Positions 1 through 7,806 of a DNA stretch of 64,000 nt are shown here, piece after piece; within the stretch, counting starts at the first letter, position 1; every line of letters starts with the position of its first letter. This DNA comes from Flavobacteriales bacterium. GTDB taxonomy: Bacteria > Bacteroidota > Bacteroidia > Flavobacteriales_F > PHOS-HE28. The notes beneath the pieces were generated by a model. It saw nothing but the letters and a program-made list of their open reading frames with translations. It was not told the DNA's origin and made no database searches. The DNA lies in the NCBI GenBank assembly GCA_016717305.1, contig JADKFY010000001.1:372001-436000 (forward strand). Reading direction: 5' to 3'. A program made the position numbers and the translations under genes.

Positions 1-685
1 TGCCAAGGAGGTCGTATTTGCCCGTCGCATCGAATACCCTTCCGCCAATGGCGCTAGAGATAGCGTGGGCCACCGCGCTATCTTCTTTACCGCCGATCAA
101 TACCACCGGACCTTTTAACAAATTCGTCAATTCGATCAACCGGTGTTCCGGCAAGCGTTTGGTGAAATGTGCTGCACCGATCGCGATCGCGGTATACCCG
201 TTCCGGTGTGCTTCAGGTAAGGAGGGAAGAGGAACTTCGCGTTCCGGTGGAATGAACAGGTCCAGTCCTTGCCCGTCATTCTTCACCCCCAAATGCGCTA
301 CTGCTGTCATGTATCGGTCCACGATGTGGATCGGAGGCATACGGTCCATCTTGAAATTCACGAGCAGCCATTTCTCGATGTTCAGCTTGTTGAAGCTGTG
401 CGCCGGAACACCTATGGCCCGCTTGATCCGTGACGTGCGTAGGTTGTGGTGCAGGTCGATCACTTCCGTGAATTATTCGGTTTTCAATGCCTTCGTGAAA
501 GCGCCCAAATCACTCCCTAGCGTATGCACCTTCGTCACGTAAGGAGAATAGGTCAACAGATCGGCATATTCGGCCTTGGTGGCCACATGCACTTCGGCCT
601 TTACCTGTTGGTGCAAACAGCGCAACACAGGGCTTGTAAGCACAATGTCCCCAATGGAACTAAAGCGGAGGACAAGGATCTTCAT
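1..685 (-). pseudogene. Glycosyltransferase family 9 (heptosyltransferase-like), in-frame stop, partial
   Basis: Read on the minus strand from 685, the protein begins MKILVLRFSSIGDIVLTSP, the first strand-helix of family 9 glycosyltransferases, which transfer ADP-heptose or similar sugars to LPS core at the inner membrane. The reading continues in one frame to the window edge: IDLHHNLRTSRIKRA, then the donor-domain segments AIGAAHFTKRLPEHR and VVLIGGKED. It is broken by a TAA codon at 473-475, about residue 71, with no frame change, so one base substitution explains it. The 3' end lies outside the window. The start at 685 is the only ATG that fits the family N-terminus, and a -7-like box (693-701) sits directly upstream. 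Either a real nonsense mutation or a consensus error; the clean reading beyond the stop favours an error or a very recent event. Confidence 0.75.
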
Positions 686-692
686 GGCGCGT

Positions 693-701
693 GCAAAGGT
701 G
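693..701 (-). promoter_or_regulatory. -7 box for the glycosyltransferase gene
   Basis: CACCTTTGC on the minus strand resembles the Bacteroidota -7 element TAnnTTTG. It ends about 7 bases before the ATG at 685, which would give an almost leaderless transcript. No clear -33 TTG is visible. Confidence 0.4.
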
Positions 702-833
702 GGGTGAGGAAGTTGTTCCGGGTCGGGATCTCGGATCACAAGCGAAATGTAGGTGGCGGATCATTATCCGCCCGCGACATGGGTGTAGGTCCAAGCGATC
801 ATGTACAAGCCCAAAACCCCGAACTTGGCACCC

Positions 834-1610
834 ATGTTCGTAGACACACACGCTCATTTGTACAGTAGCAAGTTCGGCGATGATCGTGCCGAAATGGTGC
901 AACGTGCTCTTGATGCCGGGGTAACCAAATTGCTTTTGCCCAACGTGGACCACGAGAGCATTGATGCTATGCATACGCTGGCCGAGGAGTACCCCGGTAT
1001 CTGCTACCCGATGATGGGATTGCACCCGTGTTCCGTAGGTGCGGACAATACAGCGTCCATGAAGCAAGTAGAAGCGCTCTTGCGCACCGGAACCTACTTC
1101 GGCGTAGGTGAGATCGGTACGGATCTGCATTGGGACAAGACCTTCTTAGCACAACAGGAGGAAGTTTTTCGGCAACAAATTCGTTGGGCGAAGGAGTTGG
1201 AATTGCCCATCGTGATCCACTGTCGTCAGAGTTTCGCTGAGACCATCGCCATCGTTGAAGCCGAGAATGGCAAGGACCTGCGTGGCGTGTTCCACTGTTT
1301 CACCGGTTCTGCCGAAGAAGCGGCGCGTATTGTGGCCTTGGGCGATTTCTACCTCGGCATTGGTGGCGTGGTCACGTTTCCCAAAGGCGGGCTCGCAGAA
1401 ACCATGGCCGTTGTAGGTCATGAACATTGCGTGTTGGAAACCGATGCGCCGTATCTGGCACCTGTACCCTTCCGCGGAAAACGGAACGAAAGTGCCTACA
1501 TCCCGCACATCGCAGCAAAATTAGCCGAGGCCACAGGTGTTTCCGTAGCTACCATCGCCAAGATCACCACCGCGAATGCAATGAAATTGTTCGGGCTTGG
1601 AGAAAGTTGA
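834..1610 (+). CDS. tatD: TatD-family metal-dependent hydrolase (DNase)
   Basis: 258-residue TIM-barrel hydrolase of the TatD family, cytoplasmic, known for 3'-5' exonuclease/DNase activity on damaged DNA. The start at 834 places the metal ligands DTHAH at residues 4-8. An in-frame ATG at 801 would add 11 residues ahead of a complete N-terminus. Other expected metal and catalytic residues are visible: Glu93 in GVGEIGTDLHW, His129 in PIVIHCR, His154 in VFHCFTG and Asp204 in LETDAPYL. Length is normal for the family. It is transcribed away from the glycosyltransferase gene and followed by an inverted repeat. The paralogues YcfH and YjjV cannot be told apart from tatD by motif alone. Confidence 0.92.
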   Translation: MFVDTHAHLYSSKFGDDRAEMVQRALDAGVTKLLLPNVDHESIDAMHTLAEEYPGICYPMMGLHPCSVGADNTASMKQVEALLRTGTYFGVGEIGTDLHWDKTFLAQQEEVFRQQIRWAKELELPIVIHCRQSFAETIAIVEAENGKDLRGVFHCFTGSAEEAARIVALGDFYLGIGGVVTFPKGGLAETMAVVGHEHCVLETDAPYLAPVPFRGKRNESAYIPHIAAKLAEATGVSVATIAKITTANAMKLFGLGES

Positions 1611-1625
1611 AAAGCAAGAGGTAAC

Positions 1626-1682
1626 AGGTATTGGGTACCTAGTACAGTTATGCCGGTACTCAGTACTAGGTACCCTGTACCT
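1626..1682. repeat. Large inverted repeat (hairpin) between tatD and ansA
   Basis: Arms 1626-1645 and 1663-1682 are 20 bases long and pair except at two or three positions. They share a perfect 13-bp core (GGGTACCTAGTAC / GTACTAGGTACCC) around a 17-base loop. There is no T-run, so it may be a transcript-stabilising or rho-type hairpin, or a dispersed palindromic element. Confidence 0.6.
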
Positions 1683-1718
1683 TTCAACACTCGATCATCA
1701 AACTAGTTGACCAAACAA

Positions 1719-2753
1719 ATGCCACCGAAAGTCCTTCTCATTTACACCGGTGGCACCATCGGCATGCACGCCGACCCACGAACCGGTGAATTACGTCCGA
1801 TGGACCTCGCCCATCTGGAGGACCAAGTCCCCGAGTTGGAGCGCATGCAGATCACCTTGGATGCGATCTCTTTCGACAAGGCAATTGATAGCAGTGACAT
1901 GCGGCCGGCGGACCATGTGCGCATCGCGGAACAGGTCGGATCGCATTACGACAAGTTCGATGGCTTTGTCGTTTTGCACGGCAGTGATACCATGGCGTAC
2001 ACGGCCAGTGCCCTCAGCTTTTTGTTGGAAGGCCTGAACAAACCGGTGATTTTGACCGGCTCGCAATTGCCCATCGGCGCGATTCGAACAGATGCAAAGG
2101 AGAACCTGATCACAGCTATTCAGATCGCCGCTGCGAAAGATGAAGAGGGCAATGCCATGGTCCCCGAAGTAGCCGTCTATTTCGAATACGGCCTTATGCG
2201 CGGAAATCGCACGGTGAAAGTGCATGCGGAGCGATTCGAGGCCTTTCGATCACCGAACTGGCCTGCTTTGGCTGAAGCCGGAGTACACATCAGATACGAT
2301 CGTGCTGCGATCCTTCCGCATCGAAAAGGCCCGTTGAACGTGCATACCCGAATGGACGATCGATTAGCGGTTGTACGTCTTTATCCGGGCATCCGTAGTG
2401 CCTGGGTGCGCCACGCCTTGGAAATGCCGGATCTACGCGCCGTGGTGCTCACAACATTCGGAGCGGGCAACGGGCCCACTGACCCGGACCTGATCGATGC
2501 GTTCCGAGAAGCAAGGGACCGCGGTGTCCAGTTGCTCAACGTTACCCAATGTGTCGGCGGTAGGGTTGAGCAGGGGAGGTATGGAACAAGTGTCGCGTTT
2601 CGTGATATGGGCGTGGTTGGCTGTGCGGACATGACCGTGGAAGCCGCCATTACCAAGGCCATGTTCCTTATGGGACGAACTCAGGATGCTGACTGGGTGC
2701 AAGGAATGAAGGTCCCTTTTGCAGGAGAATCCACCGCATCTTCCTTTTCGTAG
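1719..2753 (+). CDS. ansA: Type I L-asparaginase
   Basis: 344-residue asparaginase that hydrolyses L-asparagine to aspartate and ammonia; the lack of a signal peptide indicates the cytoplasmic type I enzyme. Both active-site signatures are present: YTGGTIG at residues 9-15, with the nucleophilic Thr10/Thr13 region, and HGSDTM at 87-92 carrying the second Thr-Asp pair. ILTGSQLPIG follows at 111-120. A TTG four codons upstream at 1707 is in frame, but the ATG at 1719 starts directly before the first strand and is preferred. It stands alone between a hairpin and tRNA-Ser. Its TAG stop overlaps the -7 box of the tRNA promoter. Confidence 0.93.
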   Translation: MPPKVLLIYTGGTIGMHADPRTGELRPMDLAHLEDQVPELERMQITLDAISFDKAIDSSDMRPADHVRIAEQVGSHYDKFDGFVVLHGSDTMAYTASALSFLLEGLNKPVILTGSQLPIGAIRTDAKENLITAIQIAAAKDEEGNAMVPEVAVYFEYGLMRGNRTVKVHAERFEAFRSPNWPALAEAGVHIRYDRAAILPHRKGPLNVHTRMDDRLAVVRLYPGIRSAWVRHALEMPDLRAVVLTTFGAGNGPTDPDLIDAFREARDRGVQLLNVTQCVGGRVEQGRYGTSVAFRDMGVVGCADMTVEAAITKAMFLMGRTQDADWVQGMKVPFAGESTASSFS

Positions 2754-2759
2754 TTTTGC
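2751..2759 (+). promoter_or_regulatory. -7 box for tRNA-Ser
   Basis: TAGTTTTGC matches the Bacteroidota -7 consensus TAnnTTTG exactly. It overlaps the stop codon of ansA and lies 36 bases before the mature tRNA 5' end. A clear -33 element at the expected spacing is not seen. Confidence 0.5.
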
Positions 2760-2795
2760 CGCCCGCCGGTAAATACTTTTCACCGGAAATACAAA

Positions 2796-2882
2796 GGAGA
2801 GATGGCCGAGTGGTTGAAGGCGCACGCCTGGAAAGTGTGTTTACCTGAAAGGGTAACGGGGGTTCGAATCCCTCTCTCTCCG
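2796..2882 (+). tRNA. tRNA-Ser (anticodon GGA)
   Basis: 87-nt class II tRNA. The acceptor stem GGAGAGA pairs with TCTCTCC, the anticodon loop is CTGGAAA with anticodon GGA (reads TCC/TCT), a long variable arm follows as expected for serine, and the T arm is GGGGG-TTCGAAT-CCCTC. The discriminator base is G and the following CA is not a full encoded CCA. Confidence 0.95.
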
Positions 2883-3080
2883 CAATTGATGAACGTGGGG
2901 TGAACAGTTTGTCGTTCATTCTCACAGATGCCCAGAAAAGAGATGAAGTGTGCCGGCAGAAATTCTACTTGCACCTTTCCCTATGTTCAAACTACCGTTC
3001 CTCGCTAATATTCCGGTAAAGCAATATGAGATCCCACGAACTTGTTCTTACTTAGCACCGGTCTTTCGATCCCCTGTCTT

Positions 3081-3088
3081 TACTTTGC
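3081..3088 (+). promoter_or_regulatory. -7 box upstream of exbB operon
   Basis: TACTTTGC fits the Bacteroidota -7 element and would start transcription about 60 bases before exbB. The rest of the 2883-3155 gap after the tRNA shows no gene. Confidence 0.5.
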
Positions 3089-3155
3089 GCCACATTCGTT
3101 CAGGCGAATACCTGCATCAACCCCGAACCAACCCCATACGCTAACGATCCACAAC

Positions 3156-3910
3156 ATGGTACGTAAGTTCTTGTCCCTCTGCCTAGCTGCTCTTGTCTGT
3201 GTCAGCTTGTCCACTTCACCGGTAATGGCCCAAGACGCGCCGGCAGCCGCAGATACCGAGGTGGCAGCGGATGCCTCCGAAGGTCAACAATCATTCAGGA
3301 TCGTTTCATCGAAGGTGACCCGACATGGATGAGCCCTGTGTTGTTATGCATGATCCTCGGTTTGGCATTTGTGATCGAGCGGATAATCTATTTGAATATG
3401 GCCAGCACCAACACGGATAAGTTGTTGGGTGATGTGGAAAGTGCCATGAAGAGCGGTGGTATCAATGCGGCCAAGGAACTGTGCCGCAATACGAAAGGAC
3501 CCGTTGCCGGTATCTTCTATCAAGGCCTTGATCGCGCCAATGAAGGTGTGGACATCGCCGAGAAATCCATCGTTGCATATGGCGGCGTGGAGGTAGGTCG
3601 TTTGGAGCGCGGTCTCTCTTGGATCAGCTTGTTCATCGCCTTGGCTCCCATGTTGGGGTTCTTGGGAACTGTTGTCGGAATGATCTTCGCGTTCGACCAG
3701 ATCGCTGCGGCCAACAACATCAGCCCAGCCATCGTGGCCGGTGGTATCAAGGTGGCATTGCTCACGACCGTGTTCGGCTTGATCGTGGCCATTATCCTCC
3801 AGGTCTTTTATAACTACCTCGTTAGCCGCATCGATAGCATTACCGGCCAAATGGAAGAAGCTTCCATCGGGCTTGTCGATCTGCTGATGAAGAACAATAC
3901 CAAGCACTAA
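3156..3910 (+). CDS. exbB: ExbB/MotA/TolQ proton-channel protein, apparent frameshift
   Basis: Inner-membrane proton-channel subunit that, with ExbD, energises TonB-dependent outer-membrane transport. The first part (3156 to about 3298) encodes a signal-like helix ending PVMAQ and an Ala/Glu-rich stretch, as in Bacteroidota ExbB. The remainder lies in the -1 frame: codons from 3302 read RFIEGDPTWMSPV and continue to 3910 with GLSWISLFIALAPMLGFLGT and GGIKVALLTTVFGLIVAI, the last two channel helices. In relatives the two parts form one protein of about 250 residues with a short helix at the junction, so one or a few bases plus some codons appear lost near 3285-3301. No slippery heptamer is visible, so programmed frameshifting is unlikely. 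An ATG at 3329 could restart a 193-residue product lacking the N-terminus. Confidence 0.82.
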
Positions 3911-3911
3911 C

Positions 3912-4325
3912 ATGGCAGGGCACGCAAGCGGTACCGCCCGTATCGGGCAGATCATCCTGTGGATCATCTCCGGTCTGGGTCTGGTCTTCTTCATCATGAT
4001 CATGTTGGGGAATGAAGCCGGGATCGATGGTGGTCTGTACTTGACCTACGCTGTGTTCGCGGTAGGCATCATCTTGGCGTTGTTGTCCGGGGTCATGTCC
4101 TTGTTCACCGGTGGAAATATCAAGACAACGCTAATACCATTGGTCGCTTTTGCTGCACTCTTCGCAGTGGCGTACGTTATGGCCGATGGCACTGTGAAAC
4201 CGAACTGGAACATCTCCACCGGAACCTCCAAACTGATCGGAGCGGGACTGATCATGACCGCTATCGCGGCCGTGGTCGCAGTGCTGGCCGCTGTTTGGGG
4301 TGGGGTTTCAAAGCTCTTCAAGTAG
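3912..4325 (+). CDS. Small membrane protein in the exbB-exbD operon
   Basis: 137 residues with four predicted hydrophobic helices (about 11-32, 41-67, 74-96 and 111-134) and short polar loops. No catalytic motif is recognised. It starts one base after the exbB stop and ends six bases before exbD, so it is co-translated with the channel. Proteins of this size and position recur in Bacteroidota exb operons, which suggests an accessory membrane subunit of the motor; that role is inferred from position only. Confidence 0.85.
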   Translation: MAGHASGTARIGQIILWIISGLGLVFFIMIMLGNEAGIDGGLYLTYAVFAVGIILALLSGVMSLFTGGNIKTTLIPLVAFAALFAVAYVMADGTVKPNWNISTGTSKLIGAGLIMTAIAAVVAVLAAVWGGVSKLFK

Positions 4326-4331
4326 GACCGA

Positions 4332-5057
4332 ATGTTGAAGCGACGCAAGACCGCAGGTGTTCAGGAGATCAATGCCGGCTCCATGGCCGACATCGCTTTC
4401 CTCTTGCTCATCTTCTTCTTGGTAACAACGACCATGGATACCGATGCAGGTATCCTCAGGTTGCTTCCGCCGATCGTGGAAGACCAGATCGATCCTGATA
4501 TCGTTAAGGAGCGTAACGTGTACATCGTACTGGTGAATGATGCCGACCAACTCCTTGTGGAAGGGAAACCCATGGATATCAAGGACCTGCGCGAAGGGGC
4601 CAAGGAGTTCATGACCAACCCCAACAACAGCGAGGACCTTCCTGAAAAAGTGCGGATCACTGCTGCGGTGTGCAGCCAGAAGATCGCGGAGTTCAAGTCC
4701 GGAGTGGCCTCAGCGGCCGATCCGAAGGACAAGCAAGCCTACGAGGACCTTGCGGAGAAGTGGGAAGGGAAGCTGGATGCAGTGAAGTTGCTTGGCGAAT
4801 TCAGCGAGCTTCCTGGTAGTGCCGTCATCTCCCTGCAGACCGGATCCAAGACCAGTTACAACATGTACGTGAAAGTGCAGAACGAACTGGAAGCTGGTAT
4901 CGATGAGTTGCGTGAAGGCTTGTCGAAGGACAAATTTGATCGGCCGTTCTCCTCATTGGATGACAAGAACGAAGATGACAAACCCCTGATCAAAGCGGTT
5001 CGTTTGGTGTTCCCTCAACGGATCTCCGAAGCCGAACCGGTGGAGGTCAAGAAATAA
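4332..5057 (+). CDS. exbD: ExbD/TolR biopolymer transport protein (long)
   Basis: 241-residue ExbD/TolR-family protein. A basic N-terminus (MLKRRK) precedes the single transmembrane helix at about 18-38, which holds the conserved proton-carrying Asp20 in SMADIAFLLLIFFL. The periplasmic part is longer than the usual 130-150 residues, with a charged, Lys/Glu-rich insertion around residues 90-200. It follows the small membrane protein by 6 bases and precedes the second exbD by 6 bases. Two ExbD-type proteins suggest a mixed periplasmic pair around the ExbB pentamer. Confidence 0.93.
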   Translation: MLKRRKTAGVQEINAGSMADIAFLLLIFFLVTTTMDTDAGILRLLPPIVEDQIDPDIVKERNVYIVLVNDADQLLVEGKPMDIKDLREGAKEFMTNPNNSEDLPEKVRITAAVCSQKIAEFKSGVASAADPKDKQAYEDLAEKWEGKLDAVKLLGEFSELPGSAVISLQTGSKTSYNMYVKVQNELEAGIDELREGLSKDKFDRPFSSLDDKNEDDKPLIKAVRLVFPQRISEAEPVEVKK

Positions 5058-5063
5058 ACGAGC

Positions 5064-5519
5064 ATGTCACGTTTCAAGGACAAAGGGGGCAAATCAACAC
5101 CGCCCATCAGCACGGCCTCACTGCCGGACATCATCTTCATGTTGCTGTTCTTCTTCATGGTGACCACCGTGATGCGCGAAACGGATCTCTTGGTGAAGAT
5201 CACCTTGCCCGAAGCAACTGAAGTGACCAAGTTGGAGGACAAGGCCTTGGTGGATTACATCTACGTTGGCCCACCATCGAACAAGGCTCTGGGTACCGAA
5301 CCCATGATGCAATTGAACGACCAGTTCGCCAAGCTCGAAGAGATAGATCCGTGGGTGAAAGCCAATGAGGAACGCCGGGATGAGGTGTTGCGCCCCAAGA
5401 TCACGCGTTCCCTAAAGGTGGATAAGGACACCTACATGAAATTCGTGACGGACGTGAAGCAGGAGTTGCGCAAGAGCAACGCGTTGAAGATCAACTACAG
5501 CACCGCGCAGGGGCGCTAA
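5064..5519 (+). CDS. exbD: ExbD/TolR biopolymer transport protein (short)
   Basis: 151 residues, normal length for ExbD. One transmembrane helix (about 21-37) carries the conserved acidic residue Asp22 in LPDIIFMLLFFFMV. The remaining periplasmic domain is charged and ends with KINYSTAQGR. It is the last gene of the exb operon and is followed 14 bases later by a strong terminator hairpin. Together with the longer ExbD upstream it would couple proton flow to a TonB protein that is not encoded in this window. Confidence 0.93.
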   Translation: MSRFKDKGGKSTPPISTASLPDIIFMLLFFFMVTTVMRETDLLVKITLPEATEVTKLEDKALVDYIYVGPPSNKALGTEPMMQLNDQFAKLEEIDPWVKANEERRDEVLRPKITRSLKVDKDTYMKFVTDVKQELRKSNALKINYSTAQGR

Positions 5520-5533
5520 GACGACAGACTTTC

Positions 5534-5570
5534 AAGGAAACCCCGCCAACAGCGGGGTTTCCTTATTTTT
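5534..5570 (+). terminator. Rho-independent terminator after the exb operon
   Basis: A perfect 13-bp stem (5534-5546 with 5552-5564; core GGAAACCCCGC / GCGGGGTTTCC), a 5-base loop and a following ATTTTT run. Confidence 0.9.
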
Positions 5571-5580
5571 GGGCCCGTAA

Positions 5581-6573
5581 ATGGTCCGCATCGGCCCCAT
5601 AGAACTCCCTGATTTCCCGCTTCTCCTCGCCCCTATGGAGGACGTGAGCGATCCGCCTTTCCGTGCGCTTTGTAAGAAGCACGGTGCTGATCTGATGTAC
5701 ACCGAATTCATCAGCAGTGAAGGGCTCATCCGCCGCGCGGCCAAAGGGATGAAGAAGTTGGACATCTTCGAGAATGAACGACCGGTGGGGATCCAGCTTT
5801 TCGGTGGAAGCGAAGATGCCATGGAAGAAGCCGCGCGTATCGCTGCCGAGGTACGCCCCGATCTGATCGACATCAACTACGGCTGTCCTGTCCATAAGGT
5901 TGTGAACAAGGGTGCCGGTGCCTGTTTGCTGCAAGATGTGGACAAGATGGTACGCCTTACCAAGGCTGTGGTGAAAGCAGTTGACCTGCCTGTTACCGTG
6001 AAGACACGGCTCGGCTGGAACGACCACACCAAGAACATCATGGAAGTGGCCGAACGCTTGCAGGATGTTGGCATTCAGGCATTGAGCATCCATGGTCGTA
6101 CGCGTGCTCAATTGTACAAAGGCCCTGCGGATTGGACCTTGATCGGCGAGGTGAAGAACAACCCCCGGATCCAGATCCCGATCTTCGGGAATGGCGATAT
6201 CGATTCACCCGAAAAAGCCGTGGAATACAAGAACCGCTACGGTGTGGACGGGATCATGATCGGTCGCGGCAGCATTGGGCATCCGTTCATCTTCAACGAG
6301 ATCAAGCATTTCATGGCAACCGGCCAACATTTGCCCGCACCAACCGTTGCGGATCGAGTTGAAGCAGCACGTGAACACCTTCGCAGCTCGCTCGCATGGA
6401 AAGGTCCGTGGGAAGGTGTGGTGGAGATGCGTCGCCACTACGGCAACTACCTCAAGGGCCTACCGAACGTGAAGGAGATCCGCTTGCGCTTGTGTACCGA
6501 ACGCGACCCGGCGATCATTGAAGAGATCCTGGATGAGACGATCGCGACCTATGCGTTCGCAGCCGTGGCCTGA
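5581..6573 (+). CDS. dusB: tRNA-dihydrouridine synthase (DusB-like)
   Basis: 330-residue FMN-dependent enzyme that reduces specific uridines in the tRNA D-loop using NADPH. The start gives the family N-terminus, with LLLAPMEDVSDPPFR at 14-28. The catalytic cysteine is Cys102 in INYGCPVHKVVNKGAGACLL, and SIHGRTRAQLYKG contributes FMN/RNA contacts. The NGDI segment and IMIGRGSIGHPF form the phosphate-binding end of the barrel. Length is typical. It begins just after the exb terminator. Its last 25 bases overlap the 3' end of the converging LolC/E-type gene. Confidence 0.94.
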   Translation: MVRIGPIELPDFPLLLAPMEDVSDPPFRALCKKHGADLMYTEFISSEGLIRRAAKGMKKLDIFENERPVGIQLFGGSEDAMEEAARIAAEVRPDLIDINYGCPVHKVVNKGAGACLLQDVDKMVRLTKAVVKAVDLPVTVKTRLGWNDHTKNIMEVAERLQDVGIQALSIHGRTRAQLYKGPADWTLIGEVKNNPRIQIPIFGNGDIDSPEKAVEYKNRYGVDGIMIGRGSIGHPFIFNEIKHFMATGQHLPAPTVADRVEAAREHLRSSLAWKGPWEGVVEMRRHYGNYLKGLPNVKEIRLRLCTERDPAIIEEILDETIATYAFAAVA

Positions 6574-7793
6574 AGGAACCGTTTGCTCAAGCTTCGCAAC
6601 GGCACCCACGATGCCAAGAGGCCGATCGCAATTACCACGACGAAGATCAATGCGAGGTCGCTTACAATTACCCGAACGGGATAGGACTCCACTACGGAGC
6701 CAGCAAGTTCCACGAAACCGAAATACTGTTGCGCCCAGCAGATCGCGAGACCGAGCAAGAGGCCGACCACCGTGCCAACCAGAACGATCAGCATCCCTTC
6801 GCCGAAGAAGATCGCACGGACCAAACCTGGTGTCGCACCCATGCCCATCAGAGTGCGCATGTCGCGGCGCTTTTCGATCATCATCATTGTCAATGAAGCG
6901 ATGATGTTGAACGCACCGATCAACCCGATAAAGGCAAGTACGATGAACGTGAAGAGCTTCTCCGATGCATTCGTGCTGTACATCAACGCGTTCTTTTGAT
7001 GGCGTGTACGCACGACGAACCCACTGCCCAATTCGGAACGCAGGTCATTTGCGATGCGGTCCATGTCCTTGGGATTGTTCAACTGTACCTCCAACGCGTT
7101 CACGGCACTGTCGTAGTGGAGCAGCTCGGCCGCAATATCCAGTGGGGCCAGTAAATACTTCGTGTCGAAATCCATGTTCAGGGTGAACGCGCCACGCACC
7201 GGCATCGCTATCGTTTCGAAAGCTCCGCGCTGGTACTTGCTCAATTTCCGACCACGGATCGGCGCACTGATCTCCAACGGTTGGAAGATCCCATCATCCA
7301 GGGCCACGTTCAGGTCGGTCTTCAATCCGATCCCAAGTAATACGGCCGGTCCGTTCAGTCCTTCGAAGGTTGGTTCCCCACTGAACATGTGCTGGTCCAT
7401 GTTGCTCATGGCCAAATACTGCGGTCCAACAGCTTTTAAGGTGGCGACAGTTTGTTGGTCGCCGTGTCGCAACAAGACGTTCTCTTCGATCACCCAACTC
7501 CCATTCTTTACAGTCGGTAACGTCAGGATACCTTCTAGGTCCAATGCTTCCTTGCCGAACGTTTTCCCTTCCGCGGCGGTGATCGTGATGTCCTGATCGA
7601 ACGGGCTGTAAATGGAATCAACGAGCTCCGCGATCCCGTTCAGCGTGCTCAACACAACGACCATGGCGGCGGTTACGACCACGATCACTCCAATGCTGAT
7701 CGCCGTGATGATGTTGATCGCGTTCTGCGATCGTCCCGCAGCACTGCGGGAGGCCAGCAAATAGCGACGGGCGAAAAGGAGGGGGAGGTTCAT
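6549..7793 (-). CDS. FtsX-like ABC permease (LolC/LolE family)
   Basis: 414-residue inner-membrane permease of the MacB/FtsX fold, like LolC/LolE, which lift lipoproteins out of the inner membrane using an LolD ATPase. One transmembrane helix at about 27-50 is followed by a periplasmic domain of some 200 residues. Three C-terminal helices begin at KLFTFIVLAFIGLIGAF, with the coupling segment IEKRRDMRTLMGMGATPG between them, as in FtsX-type permeases. No ATPase is adjacent, so its partner must lie elsewhere. It is the last gene of the minus-strand set rbfA - methyltransferase - permease (gaps of 7 and 13 bases). Lipoprotein release is the likely role, but export of another lipid-linked substrate cannot be excluded. 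Confidence 0.88.
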   Translation of the reverse strand: MNLPLLFARRYLLASRSAAGRSQNAINIITAISIGVIVVVTAAMVVVLSTLNGIAELVDSIYSPFDQDITITAAEGKTFGKEALDLEGILTLPTVKNGSWVIEENVLLRHGDQQTVATLKAVGPQYLAMSNMDQHMFSGEPTFEGLNGPAVLLGIGLKTDLNVALDDGIFQPLEISAPIRGRKLSKYQRGAFETIAMPVRGAFTLNMDFDTKYLLAPLDIAAELLHYDSAVNALEVQLNNPKDMDRIANDLRSELGSGFVVRTRHQKNALMYSTNASEKLFTFIVLAFIGLIGAFNIIASLTMMMIEKRRDMRTLMGMGATPGLVRAIFFGEGMLIVLVGTVVGLLLGLAICWAQQYFGFVELAGSVVESYPVRVIVSDLALIFVVVIAIGLLASWVPLRSLSKRFLQATAANA

Positions 7794-7806
7794 CAGTTGA
7801 TGAGGC

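Noticed and set aside
18..542. Long plus-strand ORF over the glycosyltransferase gene
   Set aside because: It is antisense to a frame with clear family 9 motifs and has no recognisable protein features.
3285..3335. Programmed ribosomal frameshift in exbB
   Set aside because: No slippery heptamer or downstream stimulator structure is visible at the junction.
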